Positions 27,353 through 38,275 of a DNA stretch of 64,000 bases are shown one piece after another. The notes under the pieces were generated by a model. The model had not been told where the DNA came from. It did not search any database and worked only from the letters and a program-made list of their open reading frames with translations. Location of the stretch: positions 123,956,810-124,020,809 of the forward strand of contig CM070876.1 of assembly GCA_036365515.1 (NCBI GenBank). The letters are read 5' to 3'. Both the position numbers and the translations under genes were made by a program. The stretch is from Torymus aiolomorphi (lineage: Eukaryota > Arthropoda > Insecta > Hymenoptera > Torymidae). Numbering within the stretch: the stretch's first letter is position 1; every line of letters starts with the position of its first letter.

Positions 27353-30199
27353 TCAATCAAGTTCGAACAAATGCTCATGGAGAGCGTGTTTGAAGCGACT
27401 AAGACTAGGTAGATATTTTATGCACTCGGGGAGGGAATTCCACAGTTGCACACCTCGGGCCCTGAAAGATAGTAAGCCAAACTCGGTTTGCACCTTTGGA
27501 ATCTTAATGTCCCTTGTGGCTCCCCTAGCGGGTCGGCCTAACTGGCGCTTCTCAAACATATCAAATAAATAAGACGGAGAACGTAAATTTATAATTTTAT
27601 ACAATAGAACAGCAGTGAAATACTGCCGTCTCGTATCCGTCCGCAACCAGCCCAGCTTGTACCGAAGAGGGGTCACATGATCAGTCCGTTTCACTCCGAA
27701 GATGTACCTGATACATGCATTTTGCAGTCTTTGTAGTCGAGATTTCTGTACGTTCGTAGCGTCGAGTGTTATCTCGGAACAGTAATCGAGAAGAGGGAAG
27801 ATTAATGCCCGTACCATATGCTGACGAAGCAATTCGGTGGTGCATGATCGGACAAACCGTAATGCATACAGCACTCGATTCACCTTTACCGTGAGGTGGT
27901 TAAAATACGATTTCCAAGAAAGTGTCCGATCTAGCACAACCCCAAGGCTTGTCACCGTATCGGTGAAGGGAACAGTGACCCCCGATCCCAGATCGACTCC
28001 AGGCAATCTCAGCTTATCGATATGATTTATCATGTACTGCGAAGCAAAGAAAATGGCTTGAGTTTTGCCTGGATTGAGTCTAAGACCAGACTGCGCAGCC
28101 CAGTCCGACACAGCTCGAGCCGCTGCTGATAGTTTGGGCAGTCCCCTCTCCTCCAACTGATTGTACGGCACTTGTACATAAATTTGCAAATCGTCTGCGT
28201 AAAGTATATGTCCTATGTTGTTATTGAGAAAAAGTTGCTGTATGTCGTTAATGTACAAACAGAACAGCAGAGGCCCCAGCACCGACCCCTGTGGAACACC
28301 GAGATTGGTTACTACCCAATCAGAGGTTTCATTCTTATTAAAAACTTTTTGCCTTCTATCCAATAAATACGAGTGCATCCAACAGAGGACGGAGCGTGAT
28401 AGCCCCATACTGCTCAGCTTGCGCATCAGTGCCGTTGGTGAAATAGTATCGAATGCTTTGCTAAAATCAAATAGCAACGCGACAGTAACGAGTTTTTTGT
28501 CAAGGCCGGATCTGATATCGTCCGTCAGTTTGAGAAGTGCGGTGGTCGTGCTATGGTGTCGTCGGAAGCCGGATTAAAGAGGGTCAAGAATACCCTTTTT
28601 GGTTATATAATCTAACAGTTGATCATGAGCAAGCTTTTCCAAGACCTTGGAAAGAAAGCAGAGCAGTGCAATCGGTCGAAAGTCCGAGGGAGATGAAGGA
28701 GAAGATTTCTTTTTTAATGGTATCAGCTGTGCTTTTTTCCAAGTTCCTGGAAAAACATTATAGCTAAGCGACGAATTAAATAGTGTGACTAGAAGTGGTC
28801 CGATGGTAGGAAGGGCTTTTGCAATAACACTCGGCGGAATGCCTTCCTCTCCCTTGGCCTGTGAGGTAAAGTGAGCTACCGCAAGTATAACATCATGTAG
28901 CGTCACATGTTGGAAGAAAAAACCCTCTTCAGGTACAGAATTAATTGCTCTGATCGCTTCATCATGCGATTCCAAGGGAGAACGCGACACAGACGCAAAG
29001 TGTTCGTTGAGATCGTTAAGTGAGAAGCCATGCAGTCCATCGGCCGACTTAGGGAGAAGACCGAGGCTACGCAATTCCTTCCAAAAGTTACCTTTATCGT
29101 CCAGTGTCCTTTTCAGTCGGTTACGTATGTATTTGGTCCTTGCTTGTTTAGTCGCGTCCGTCGTTTCTCTACGTAATCTGATGAACTCCTCTAGCAGTTT
29201 GCGATCGCCTGTCCGCTTATGTCGCCGCAAGGCGGCGTCACGTTTGCGGTATAGGACACGCAACTCATCATCCACCCATGGCGGGTGCCGGTTTTTGGGA
29301 ATGACGGTCCTCAGAGGAGCCAGCAAGTCAACCGCAAGAGTCAAGTTGTCTGTTAGTTTCAGTATCATGTCCGTCAGATCCGGCGAGGGAGAATCGAACG
29401 ACGACCAATCGTAACCTCTCAGTACAGTGTTAAGTTCGTCTGGATCTATTTTGTCAAACGGCCTGTAAGTAAAGTACTCATGGGGTACTGATGGCGTAGG
29501 TCTGTCCAGTGTTACGGAAATGAGGTTGTGGGTGTTGTTATATGGCGCCGGACGATTTTCGATGTCTATTATTGAATCATTGCTGTCAACGAAGATAGCA
29601 TCAATCCATGTCCCAGGTAGGGTTTTGAAGTTCGTAGCACCATGCTCGACTACCTTCAAGGCTAACTCGCTAGTGATGTCGCGTAAGTACGTCTCGTCTA
29701 CAGATATTGTGAGAAGGTTAGCGTTAATTAAATAGCGTTAGTCCCCCATAAGTATTCTCGTACTGTAGTCACCTCCAGAGTAGAGTTTGAGGTTATCAGT
29801 GAAATACTTATTGTTAGTTAAAGAGACATCAGGGGGTCGGTATACTACAGAGACAAAAACGGGATCACCCGTGCCAACATTCAGGGACCCCATGATGTAC
29901 TCTATAAGTCCAGGTTTACCGGGACCAGTGGTGTCCGAGGTTGCGAGCTCAGTAAATTTGAAAATATTCCGAAAGTACAGAGCCACGCCACCTCCTTGTG
30001 TATTTCGGTCTTGTCTCACAAGCGAGTATCCATTGATCATTACCGTCGAATCGTCAAGCATAGGATGAAAACGAGTCTCCGCCACCGCTACTACGTCGTA
30101 ATCCGGATTGTCGCGAAGGTACTGCCGGACTTCCTCAATATGAGCTTTGAGAGAGCAGGCATTGAGGAAGGCTGCCCTTAGCCTCTTCCCCGAGTGCAT
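27353..30199 (-). pseudogene. non-LTR ORF2 (endonuclease plus reverse transcriptase), element A
   Basis: One frame of about 949 codons with two stops. The AP-type endonuclease is first: FLNACSL, VAVAETRF, VYRPPDV and ILMGD. At 29738 a ~12-nt insertion creates a TAA inside the MGD-LNA motif. The RT domain has DFRPIALLCFLSKVLEKL, then a TAA (CAA to TAA, about 28574) in the DPL-SGFR motif. LLFDFSKAFDTIS, GVPQGSVLGPLLFCLYIN and catalytic YADD follow. The C-terminal part (LRYKLGWLRTDTRRQYFTAV, then LWNSLPE) resembles CR1-group elements. With only two nonsense changes and intact catalytic residues, this copy is younger or less decayed than it first appears. ORF1 ends 27 bp upstream. Confidence 0.9.
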
Positions 30200-30226
30200 T
30201 CGCGTGCTCCCGGACCTCTAAGGTAG

Positions 30227-31897
30227 TCACGCAGTCCCATTTGAGACACATAATGTCTGCCCTATTGGTTGCGAAGCATATGTGTTCGCGATAACGCTAA
30301 TGTCTGCTGCTGAATTAATAACATAGGAACTTTCACCATCGCGCCACTTGACCAAGAACGATCCTTTACGGTGCCATACATACTTGAATCCGAGTTTTTT
30401 AGCTATTGATTTAAGATTTTGAAAATGCTTGTACTTATTTTTATGGAGAACTTCGTTAAAATATATATTTGTTTCGATAACATGAGAACGATCATCAAGG
30501 TCAAGGTGCGATAGATCCAGATCCCGTGTATGAAGCAAGGTGAAGTTACGCTTCGCATTCAACATGTCGTGTACAGTTTTAGCCGAACGCAGTTGGACAA
30601 AGAAAGATGTTGGGCGCTTAGCAGTTGGTCTGACAGAGCTGCTTTGTTGCTCTCTAACAGCCGATGGTCGACAAGAAACAATATCATCCATCAAAATCGA
30701 GTTGGAAACAGCATGGAGTGCTGCGAAAGCAGCGTTTTTAAAATTATAGTCCTTCTTGTCTATAAACCCGGTAATGAGAAGCTCGGAATTTTCGATGGAT
30801 GATAATGCAATGGGCGTGTTACCTTCAGAGGACGGAGGGGGAGCAGACAATACTGCAGACACGGATTTGTCATTATTATCGATCGATCTTGCCGAGAACG
30901 CTAGTGTTTTTTCAAGCGTAATAAATTTCGCATCGAAGCAATCGGTTTGCTTGTCAATTTGTTCGCGAAGCAATTCACATTCTCTCGCAGATGTTTTCAG
31001 TTGCTCAGTTTTCTCGACCAACAAGGCTTCTAAAGAGGCCACCTTTGATTCGAGATTATCGATTTTCTGAGTGATATTGGTTAGTACACTCAGAGAAGCG
31101 GCAATCTCCACAAGCTTGGACGCAATAGCTTCCTGTTGGGAGGTGATAGCTTCCTATACTGTATCGCGGATGAAATTAGCGTACGTTACCATGCTGGAGA
31201 TGATGGTGCCATTCTTGAGTACGGAAGAATCGAATTGGGCGGAGCTTCTTCTCAACGAACTGGCGAAGATTGAAGTCGATGACGGGGATGAGGTGTTGAA
31301 TGACTTGCTGCTAGACTTCTTTGCCGAATACACAGGACTTGGCACAAACGTGGTGAGGTTTGAGCACGGCAGCAAATACGATGTTTTGTCGAACTGCTCT
31401 TTGTCCGACTTCGCATTCTGATGCGAGTTATCGCAGCTGTTGTTGATGTTGTTGCTGCCGTTGTTGCTGTCGTTGTTACTACTGTTGTTGCTGTTCTTAT
31501 TGTTGTTGCTATTATCGCCAATGTTGTTGTTTTTGTGTGCCGCAGCCTTCATCGCTGCAACCCGCTTTACAGCGGTCTGCGCCTTAATAGCGGCAACCGG
31601 CTGGATTTGAGTTGAAACCAGCAGGGACGTGTTCGTTTTCGTTTGTAGCTCCTATGATTTTAACGCATTCTTATGTTGATCAGTCTTCTTCTCTCCTGTA
31701 GTTGTCCCCGGTTTTATAATTTTGCACACCTTGCATATGTATGTGGTAGCGGAAGAATTGCTTTGTTCCACTATGAACATGGGCTGGCATACGTCATGGA
31801 AGGATTTTTTGCATATGCAGCAGTTCCGAATTTTGGCTTCCTTCCTGTCCACTTTCTTGCAAATACTGCAGGATTTCGGTGCCATTTCAAAATCCAA
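30227..31897 (-). pseudogene. non-LTR ORF1 with PHD-type finger and coiled coil, element A
   Basis: A single frame of about 556 codons with two stops (31652 and 31154, the latter a TAG). The N-terminus is a Cys/His-rich finger: CSICKKVD, CCICKKSFHDVC, then YICKVC, i.e. a PHD-like Cys4-His-Cys3 spacing. An Asn/Ser-rich low-complexity segment encoded by a GTT/ATT trinucleotide run (31420-31530) follows. Next come a coiled coil (ITQKIDNLESKVASLEALLV) and a C-terminal domain ending with FLVKWRDGESSYVINSAADI. CR1-like elements are known to encode PHD fingers in ORF1. The protein would bind the element's RNA during retrotransposition. Confidence 0.8.
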
Positions 31898-31930
31898 TGG
31901 TGAGAAAATAAGATATCAAGTGTGATGGAT

Positions 31931-32875
31931 AAATTCAGCTTGAATATCAAACTTGTACGTAAGCAGCCAGCTCCGTTTGTTTTGGTTTCGTGGAAATGTG
32001 TGCGTGAGTACGCTATAGTAGCTGGCTGACTCACGAGACAGGTGACGCGCGCGAGTAAAGTGCGGGTCCTTGACCTCTGCTCCGATCGTTGGTGAACCTT
32101 TTGAATAGTAGGAGTTCCGCCGATGATGATACTCTGATTTTGGCGGCAAAACATGCAGGACCACGATGTCTGTGTTGATTGTGATAGACGGAGTGACGTT
32201 ACGGCGGGGTGCAGGGCGAAGTGAAGCCGAATACAAATCAGCGGCCGATGACAACGAACCGATATCAAACCGGCTCTTTCCACTTTCACAGTTACCTTCA
32301 CAGTTGAATAACTCTCACACCGATGCAGCACCTCCAGCACAAACAATACACCACTTTTTATAAAAAATACCTGCAAGCCACCATTCAAAATCCCAAAAAA
32401 GTGGGAGCCGAACCAGCGCACGTCCGTACACTCCGCGCCACCTATCGAGCAATCGAAAATAGCCCCGATCGGCTCTCAAGCTACCAGCCTAAGATTGCAT
32501 GCAATGCGATGCAACTCTATGAGCCTGAAACTATTTTCCGTAAGTACCGTAAGCACTGCACAACTACACTGGCAGCAACACACAGTGGCATCGTCAGCAA
32601 CACACTTCAACGTCTGCACTGGGCCCCGACGTCTTGGCTGCTTTGATCTTCCACCGTGTCTTATTCTCCAAATATCACCGCCGCTCATCCATGCACCCGG
32701 GCGAAGATTAGTTGCACCTTCTTCTAAAGTAGAGTCAGCAGCATTCAAATATAGCCGTTGCAGGTGAATATTTACGTGCCCATCGCGCCACCTGCCGTAC
32801 TGCTGTACTCCTACCGTTCCGACACTTGCCATCGTCTCAGATCGTCGCAGCAATTAGTAGAAGGTACGTCCGAAG
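31931..32875. other. junction between the two head-to-head non-LTR elements
   Basis: Presumed 5' UTRs of elements A and B. I see no inverted homology long enough to mark the exact junction and no recognisable coding region. Confidence 0.45.
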
Positions 32876-34461
32876 ATGAGTTCCAATTGCATTGTGTGTG
32901 GTGAACCCATGCCCCCACGTGCATTAAACTTATGCTCAGTATGTAATCGCCCGTGCCATACGAAATGTGCGGGAAAGAAAAAGAACGCACCATGTGACGG
33001 GTGCCGCGCAGCAGAAAAGCAGCTCAAGACGAGAGCCCTCTCCCTGCAAAACGGGAGTGTACGCGCCAACACCATCAAGCGCGCGAGCTCGCACCGAAGG
33101 CTCCCCTCCCCGCTTTTGAGCGGTGACCGAGAGAGAGGGAAACAGCAAGTCCCCACCAACGCAATGAAGCAGAGCACGAGCAACGGGCTTACACCGCCCT
33201 CCGCGCTCCCACAAGCGACAGCGACTGTCGAAGTAGAGACGCCCCGCTTACGCTCGCCGCTCCTTACGACTGTCTCATCGGCGCGCCATACGCCTAGAGG
33301 TAACGGGGCTTCTCCGGCGGGAATTTTGAATCGCGCGGAGGATATTACACTGTTCGACTCTACCAATGGAAAGAACAATGGATCACTGGCAACAATGCCT
33401 ATTGTAAATAACAATGTAATCATCCCGCAGAGTACCTTAGATTTATTTTTTCAGCACTTCAATATGCTCCAAGGGCAGTTTGATGAGATCAAGTCCTACA
33501 TGAGTTGAAACCATGTGGCTGCCGGCGACTGCTCTTCACTTGAACCAGCAACTGAAGTGATGAACAGGGACCTGGGGTCACGTATTTCGGCTCTGCAGGA
33601 ACTTGTAACCAAGCAGTCTTCCCAGCTGGAGGAACTGCGAGTAGATCGTCAACTGCTCTTGGAAGAAAATAAGATCATGAAGGAGCAAATTAGAACTTTT
33701 AGTATTGACATGAATGCTCTGCGGGATCGAATAAACAGCACCGACGCTTCCTCTATGAAGAATTTTAACGGTAATAGTATTGTAACTGGTAGCTGTGCCC
33801 ATGCTGATAACAATAGTTCAGATAGTGAAACACGTTTATTGCGGTCGGGCCTGGAGTCAGCTGATGCGGTCGGGGTGGATTGTGGTTCTGAGTCCTGTGA
33901 ATTAATTATAAATGGCATTTTAAAGGACTGTAAAATTACTGATGATGATTTAAAAATTGTTGCCTCGGCAGTGCTCGGAACTATATCTCCCACTTTTGAC
34001 AGGGATAACGTCCTTGAGGCACGTGTCTTGCGGGCTCGTGACCCGACAGCGATGAATGGTGGTGGCTCAGGGGGAGGCTTGGAATCGCGATCTAGTGTAC
34101 CACCGTCCTGCGTGGTTAAACTTAGCAGCTCCGACCTGGTCAGGAATGTCCTGAGGGCGAAGCGCGCACTCACCAATAGTCCTTTTGGGACTAATGACAT
34201 CAATCCCGATCTACTTGGCCCGGCATCGGCCGTCTGTCTGCCGACTCATAAAATATTTATCAATGACAAATTGCCAAATGACAGATTTCAGACCTTCATA
34301 AGTCTGAGATGTATAGCACAAAAAATGGGATTCAAATGTTTGGCACTCCGGCGGCAGATTCCTGGTCAGGTACAAGGTGGGTGAGCGTGCGTATTCGTTC
34401 GTCACAGCTGCTGACTTGCAGGCCATTCACACGGCGACCAGTCTGCTCCCAATCAACTGAA
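32876..34461 (+). pseudogene. non-LTR ORF1 with PHD-type finger, element B
   Basis: The frame from ATG 32876 begins with a finger CIVCGEPM, CSVCNRPCHTKC, CDGC, a compact PHD-like motif. A Ser/Pro-rich linker follows, then a TGA at 33506-33508. The same frame continues with a coiled coil (SRISALQELVTKQSSQLEEL) and a globular part (ELIINGILKDCKI, then VLRAKRALTNSP). Near 34345 a frameshift moves the conserved C-terminal stretch (RFLVRYKVGERAYSFVTAAD) into another frame that ends about 34461. Architecture equals ORF1 of element A, so the two are the same family but clearly different subfamilies. Confidence 0.8.
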
Positions 34462-34654
34462 AGACAGAGAAAGGAAGGGCACAAATTCCAGTAATGGAAA
34501 AATAGATAATAAACAGGGAGCAGACATGGGTACTGCATCGGCACAGACTTCATGACTAGGGCGGCCACCTGTTAATGGGAGAAGGGGTGGGAGCTTTCTT
34601 AGAGCGGGTTTTCCGAATATTAATTCGCTTCGATCGCGGCTAAATAATCTTCGT

Positions 34655-37405
34655 ATGTATTTATCTGAGGATCCTTCCTATCACTTCTTTGGTATCGCGG
34701 AGTCCTGGCTGGGTCCAGTCGTCGATGACGCCGTCATTCAAATAAACGGCTACTCTGTAATCAGGCAGGATCGCAACATACATGGAGGTGGGGTTGCTCT
34801 GTTTGTGCGGAGTAACTTTAACATCAAAATATTAGCTAGCTCTAATACCCAGGTACAGGGAAGACCATCTGTTCCCGAGTACCTACTTTGTCAAGCACAG
34901 AGGGGTGACTCTGCACCGATTTTGATTGGTGTCATCTATAGGCCCCCGCATATAGCCATGCAAAAGGACACTGATCTTTTTGATGTTTTGCGTGATCTTG
35001 CCAGTGATTACAGTCATAAATTTATTATGGGGGATTTGAATGCCGATCTGTCGTCGATGACAGACGCGGATGCGTCTACAGTTAGGAATCTCGTGAAAGA
35101 TCTGGCCTTACAAATTATTCAGCATGGTCCAACCCACCATAAGACATCAACATCTCACACGTGGATTGACTTGATCCTTACAGACGAAAATGACAAAGTG
35201 CTTGCGTACGAGAATAATTGCTTGCCCATTTTCAGAAAACATGTCACTATTGACTATTTTGTTCTGAAACCTACAAGAGAAACTTTTCCTTGCAGGAAGT
35301 TCAAAAACATCTCTCCTCATACGTTGAGTGAGTTACTGGCCTGCTGTGACTGGGTGGACATGAGTTCTATTGAATCCAATCTGGAGGGAGCTTTAGAAAA
35401 TTTGAACAACAATTTAAACTCTGTCATTGATAAATTAGCTCCTTTGAAGATTATAAAACCAAAGAAAAAATATGCTCCATGGTTTGGTCCTGAGTTGAGG
35501 CAACTCGTTGACAGGCCAGACGCGACTCACAGGCGCTACAAGCGTACGGGGCGTGCTGTGCTTCTTGATGAGTTTCTTCGACTCAGCAATGAGGTTGAGG
35601 TGCGTACTACTCAAGAGCGGAATTCCTTTCTCCATCAACAACTAACTGATGCTCTTGATGCAGATAAGGATATTTGGAAGGAAATGCGTAACCTCGGCCT
35701 CTTGCCAAAGCGAAGTGAGGAAAACCTACACGGCTTTACACCTTCGAAATTAAATTCGCACTTTGCTGAGATCTCGCTGTCTCCTTTAGAAAATATCGAA
35801 GATACTATGGAATTCATCCTACCTGCCTGTGAGGAGGGCTTTTCATTTCGCCCTATTGAGTTAAGTGATGTTGTATTGGCAGTCTCGCATTTCTCCTCGC
35901 AGGCAAAGGGGGCAGATGGGATCCCTCAAGGGGTGATTGCGAAATCATTGCCGGTAATTGGAAATTTCCTCACAAACATCTTCAATGCCTCTTTCGCTCA
36001 GGGTATTTTTCCGAGTGCCTGGAAGAGAGCACAGATTATTGCGCTCAAAAAGAATGCTGCTCCGTCGACAGTCTCGGACTTTCGTCCTATAGCGCTGCTG
36101 TGTTTTCTCTCGAAGGTTCTTGAAAGGATAGCTCATGACCAGATCATGGAGTACCTAAATAAGAATAACTTACTTGATCCCCTCCAGACTGGATTCCGCA
36201 AATACAATAGCACGCAGACTGCATTGATTAAATTGACTGACGACATCCGCATGGCCATTGATAAGAAAAAGGTAACGCTACAGCTGCTTTTTGATTTCAG
36301 TAAGGCGTTCGATACGATTTCTCCATCCAAGCTTCTGAGAAAGCTCCATAGTTTAGGGTTTTCCGGGTCGGCACTTATGTGGAATAAATCATATTTGCAA
36401 GGTCGTACTCAGATGGTCCATACGAACAAAAATGGTAATTCAGATTGGTTGGAAACAAATATGGGGGTTTCACAGGGTTCCGTCCTGGGCCCTTTACTAT
36501 TCTGCCTTTATGTCAATGACCTGCATGACTTGACGGACGTACGACCAAACATATTTTTTGTGCGGACGACCTTCAGATATATCTTCACACCACCAAAGAT
36601 AATATACTTGGGCATCTCTCGGCTATCGAATGCGGCGCAGCTGGTGTCTGAGTGGGCGGAGAGCTCCGGTCTCCATCTCAATGCAGGCAAGACCAAAGCT
36701 ATTGTCTTTGGCACCAATAAGAGAGTGAATTCCATCAACTTGATGAACTTGCCGGGGGTTGGAATGGGGACTGGGGTGCTCATCCCATTTAGCAGTGAAG
36801 TTGTGAGTCTAGGTGTGACACTTGACAGTAAGTTAACATGGAAACTGCATGTAGATCAAATCACAAAGAAAGTCAACAAAGCCCTGTATAGTCTGCGGTT
36901 TATAAGGGCATGTACCACCGAGACACTCCGTAAAAGATTAGTCGAGAGTTTAGTCCAGCCACATATTGACTATTGTTCGGTGGTATACTTGGACGCGACT
37001 GACACACAGCGACAAAGACTGGAAAGATTAAGCAATTCATGTGTTAGATATATATATGGGGTTAGAAGGGATGCTCACATCACTCCATACAGGAGACGCT
37101 TGGGTTGGCTTCACCCGGACTCTCGTAGGCTTTATTTTGCAGCTCTACTATTATACAAGATCTTACGTATGCAAGAGCCCAGTTACCTAGCTGCTTTTTT
37201 TGTGAAGCATCGGCCCAAGCCCACAAACAGAGGCATACAGCCGGAGCTTGTACCTTCCTTCGTTACCTACGAAGCTCCTACCAAGTCCTTTCAGGTACAA
37301 GGTGCTCGCTTCTGGAACTCTCTCCCCCCCTCCCTACGCAATTTACCATCATACTATTCTTTTAGGAGGGCGGTGAGACAGCACTTATTCGATCGGGATG
37401 CTTAG
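34655..37405 (+). CDS. non-LTR ORF2 (endonuclease plus RT), element B; catalytic motif frameshifted
   Basis: An uninterrupted 916-codon frame. Homology to the family starts upstream of the first ATG (FPNINSLRSRLNNLR, about 34610-34654), so the true start lay before 34655 and a TGA now blocks it. Endonuclease motifs: GIAESWLG, VIYRPPH, IMGDLNADLS, TWIDLILT. RT motifs: DFRPIALLCFLSKVLERI, LLFDFSKAFDTIS, GVSQGSVLGPLLFCLYVN. At about 36540-36620 two compensating single-base indels put a ~25-residue window in the wrong frame. The catalytic CADD that should be there is read as VRTT. The C-terminal RRRLGWLHPDSRRLYFAALL and WNSLPPS are intact. The enzyme would be inactive despite the long open frame. 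Confidence 0.85.
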   Translation: MYLSEDPSYHFFGIAESWLGPVVDDAVIQINGYSVIRQDRNIHGGGVALFVRSNFNIKILASSNTQVQGRPSVPEYLLCQAQRGDSAPILIGVIYRPPHIAMQKDTDLFDVLRDLASDYSHKFIMGDLNADLSSMTDADASTVRNLVKDLALQIIQHGPTHHKTSTSHTWIDLILTDENDKVLAYENNCLPIFRKHVTIDYFVLKPTRETFPCRKFKNISPHTLSELLACCDWVDMSSIESNLEGALENLNNNLNSVIDKLAPLKIIKPKKKYAPWFGPELRQLVDRPDATHRRYKRTGRAVLLDEFLRLSNEVEVRTTQERNSFLHQQLTDALDADKDIWKEMRNLGLLPKRSEENLHGFTPSKLNSHFAEISLSPLENIEDTMEFILPACEEGFSFRPIELSDVVLAVSHFSSQAKGADGIPQGVIAKSLPVIGNFLTNIFNASFAQGIFPSAWKRAQIIALKKNAAPSTVSDFRPIALLCFLSKVLERIAHDQIMEYLNKNNLLDPLQTGFRKYNSTQTALIKLTDDIRMAIDKKKVTLQLLFDFSKAFDTISPSKLLRKLHSLGFSGSALMWNKSYLQGRTQMVHTNKNGNSDWLETNMGVSQGSVLGPLLFCLYVNDLHDLTDVRPNIFFVRTTFRYIFTPPKIIYLGISRLSNAAQLVSEWAESSGLHLNAGKTKAIVFGTNKRVNSINLMNLPGVGMGTGVLIPFSSEVVSLGVTLDSKLTWKLHVDQITKKVNKALYSLRFIRACTTETLRKRLVESLVQPHIDYCSVVYLDATDTQRQRLERLSNSCVRYIYGVRRDAHITPYRRRLGWLHPDSRRLYFAALLLYKILRMQEPSYLAAFFVKHRPKPTNRGIQPELVPSFVTYEAPTKSFQVQGARFWNSLPPSLRNLPSYYSFRRAVRQHLFDRDA

Positions 37406-37752
37406 CCTCTCATATTGGGTACCAGCTGCCAGTCTTGAAGACCTGATACCTTAGTTAATTAGCGGACACGCCGGAATTAACCGGATCACTTATTTTAATT
37501 TATCCGTATTTATAACAAAACGACTGTGATAAGACTTAGTACTGCAATTGCAAATGTTATATTTAAGTGTATACAGTATTTATTTATTATTTGTATTCTA
37601 GTCATGACGATATACATTGCAATTTCAAATGTGATTTTTTTGTGTGTTATAGTATTATTTTATTTTATTTTTATCACTAGTCGTGACTACAGCTGTGACA
37701 TGTATTACTAAATGAAGAAGGTATTAAGGTCTTCGTCGACAGAGCAAAAAAT

Positions 37753-37831
37753 TTTTGATTTTATATTTTATATTTTATATTTTATATTTTATATTTTATA
37801 TTTTATATTTTATATTTTATATTTTATATTT
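37753..37831 (+). repeat. 10-bp minisatellite TATTTTATAT in 3' UTR of element B
   Basis: About eight exact 10-bp units 350 bp after the ORF2 stop. Confidence 0.9.
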
Positions 37832-37897
37832 TACATTTTATACTGTATATTGTATAATTGTATTTAATTTTGCCATAAAGGCGAATAAATTAACTAT

Positions 37898-38275
37898 CTA
37901 TCTATCTCTCTCTCTCTCTCTGTCTCTCTCTCCGGTGGCTTCCTCCCTCCTCTCCCCCTCTTTTTCCTCGAGGGTTTCTTCTCCCTTCTCCTTCTCTCCC
38001 TCTCTCTCCGCGGTGGCTCCTCCGGCCTCCCCCGGCCTGTCGGCGGCACCTTCTCTTTCCCTCGCCTCTCTCTCGTCCAGCCGGGCCCCCAGCTGGTCCG
38101 TCCAGTGCTCCAGGACCGCACGGGATTTGGCCGTGCTGGGCTCGCTCAGCATGGCTCGGAGCTGCCGGATTGTTTCGGGCGTTGGGATGACCTGATCCCG
38201 GCCCGGCTGGAACTCGGGGGAGGGCGCGTGGGCGGTGGCTGAGCCTGATCGGCGTCGATGTTGGCGGTTAGACAT
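37898..38275 (-). pseudogene. LTR-retrotransposon gag, N-terminal part
   Basis: The minus-strand ATG at 38275 opens MSNRQHRRRSGSATAHA, then IPTPETIRQLRAMLSEP, AVLEHWTDQLGARLDERE and a Glu/Arg/Lys-rich segment running into a CT/GA microsatellite at the inserted non-LTR elements. The same ETLEEKEGERREEAT-type segment occurs in the C-terminal gag part near 26760, on the far side of the ~11-kb insertion. Together they look like one gag gene split within its Glu-Arg repeat. No LTR pair was identified. Confidence 0.6.

Larger units (their letters stand above)
26962..31930 (-). mobile_element. non-LTR retrotransposon A (CR1/Jockey-like)
   Basis: Minus-strand element with ORF1 (31897-30227), ORF2 (30199-27353), a ~390-bp 3' UTR and a tail of (TTA)n-type repeats (26962-26992), with AATAAA just before the tail. 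The 5' limit is uncertain, somewhere beyond 31900. It lies head to head with element B. Confidence 0.85.
32876..37930 (+). mobile_element. non-LTR retrotransposon B (CR1/Jockey-like)
   Basis: Plus-strand relative of element A with ORF1 (32876-34461), ORF2 (34655-37405), a 3' UTR with a 10-bp minisatellite and an (ATCT)n tail (about 37896-37908) that merges with the CT tract of gag. The 5' limit is uncertain. Confidence 0.85.

Noticed and set aside
32854..33423. 189-codon minus-strand frame
   Set aside because: Antisense of ORF1 of non-LTR element B, which has a zinc finger on the plus strand.
33649..34203. 184-codon minus-strand frame
   Set aside because: Also antisense of the element B ORF1; no motif.
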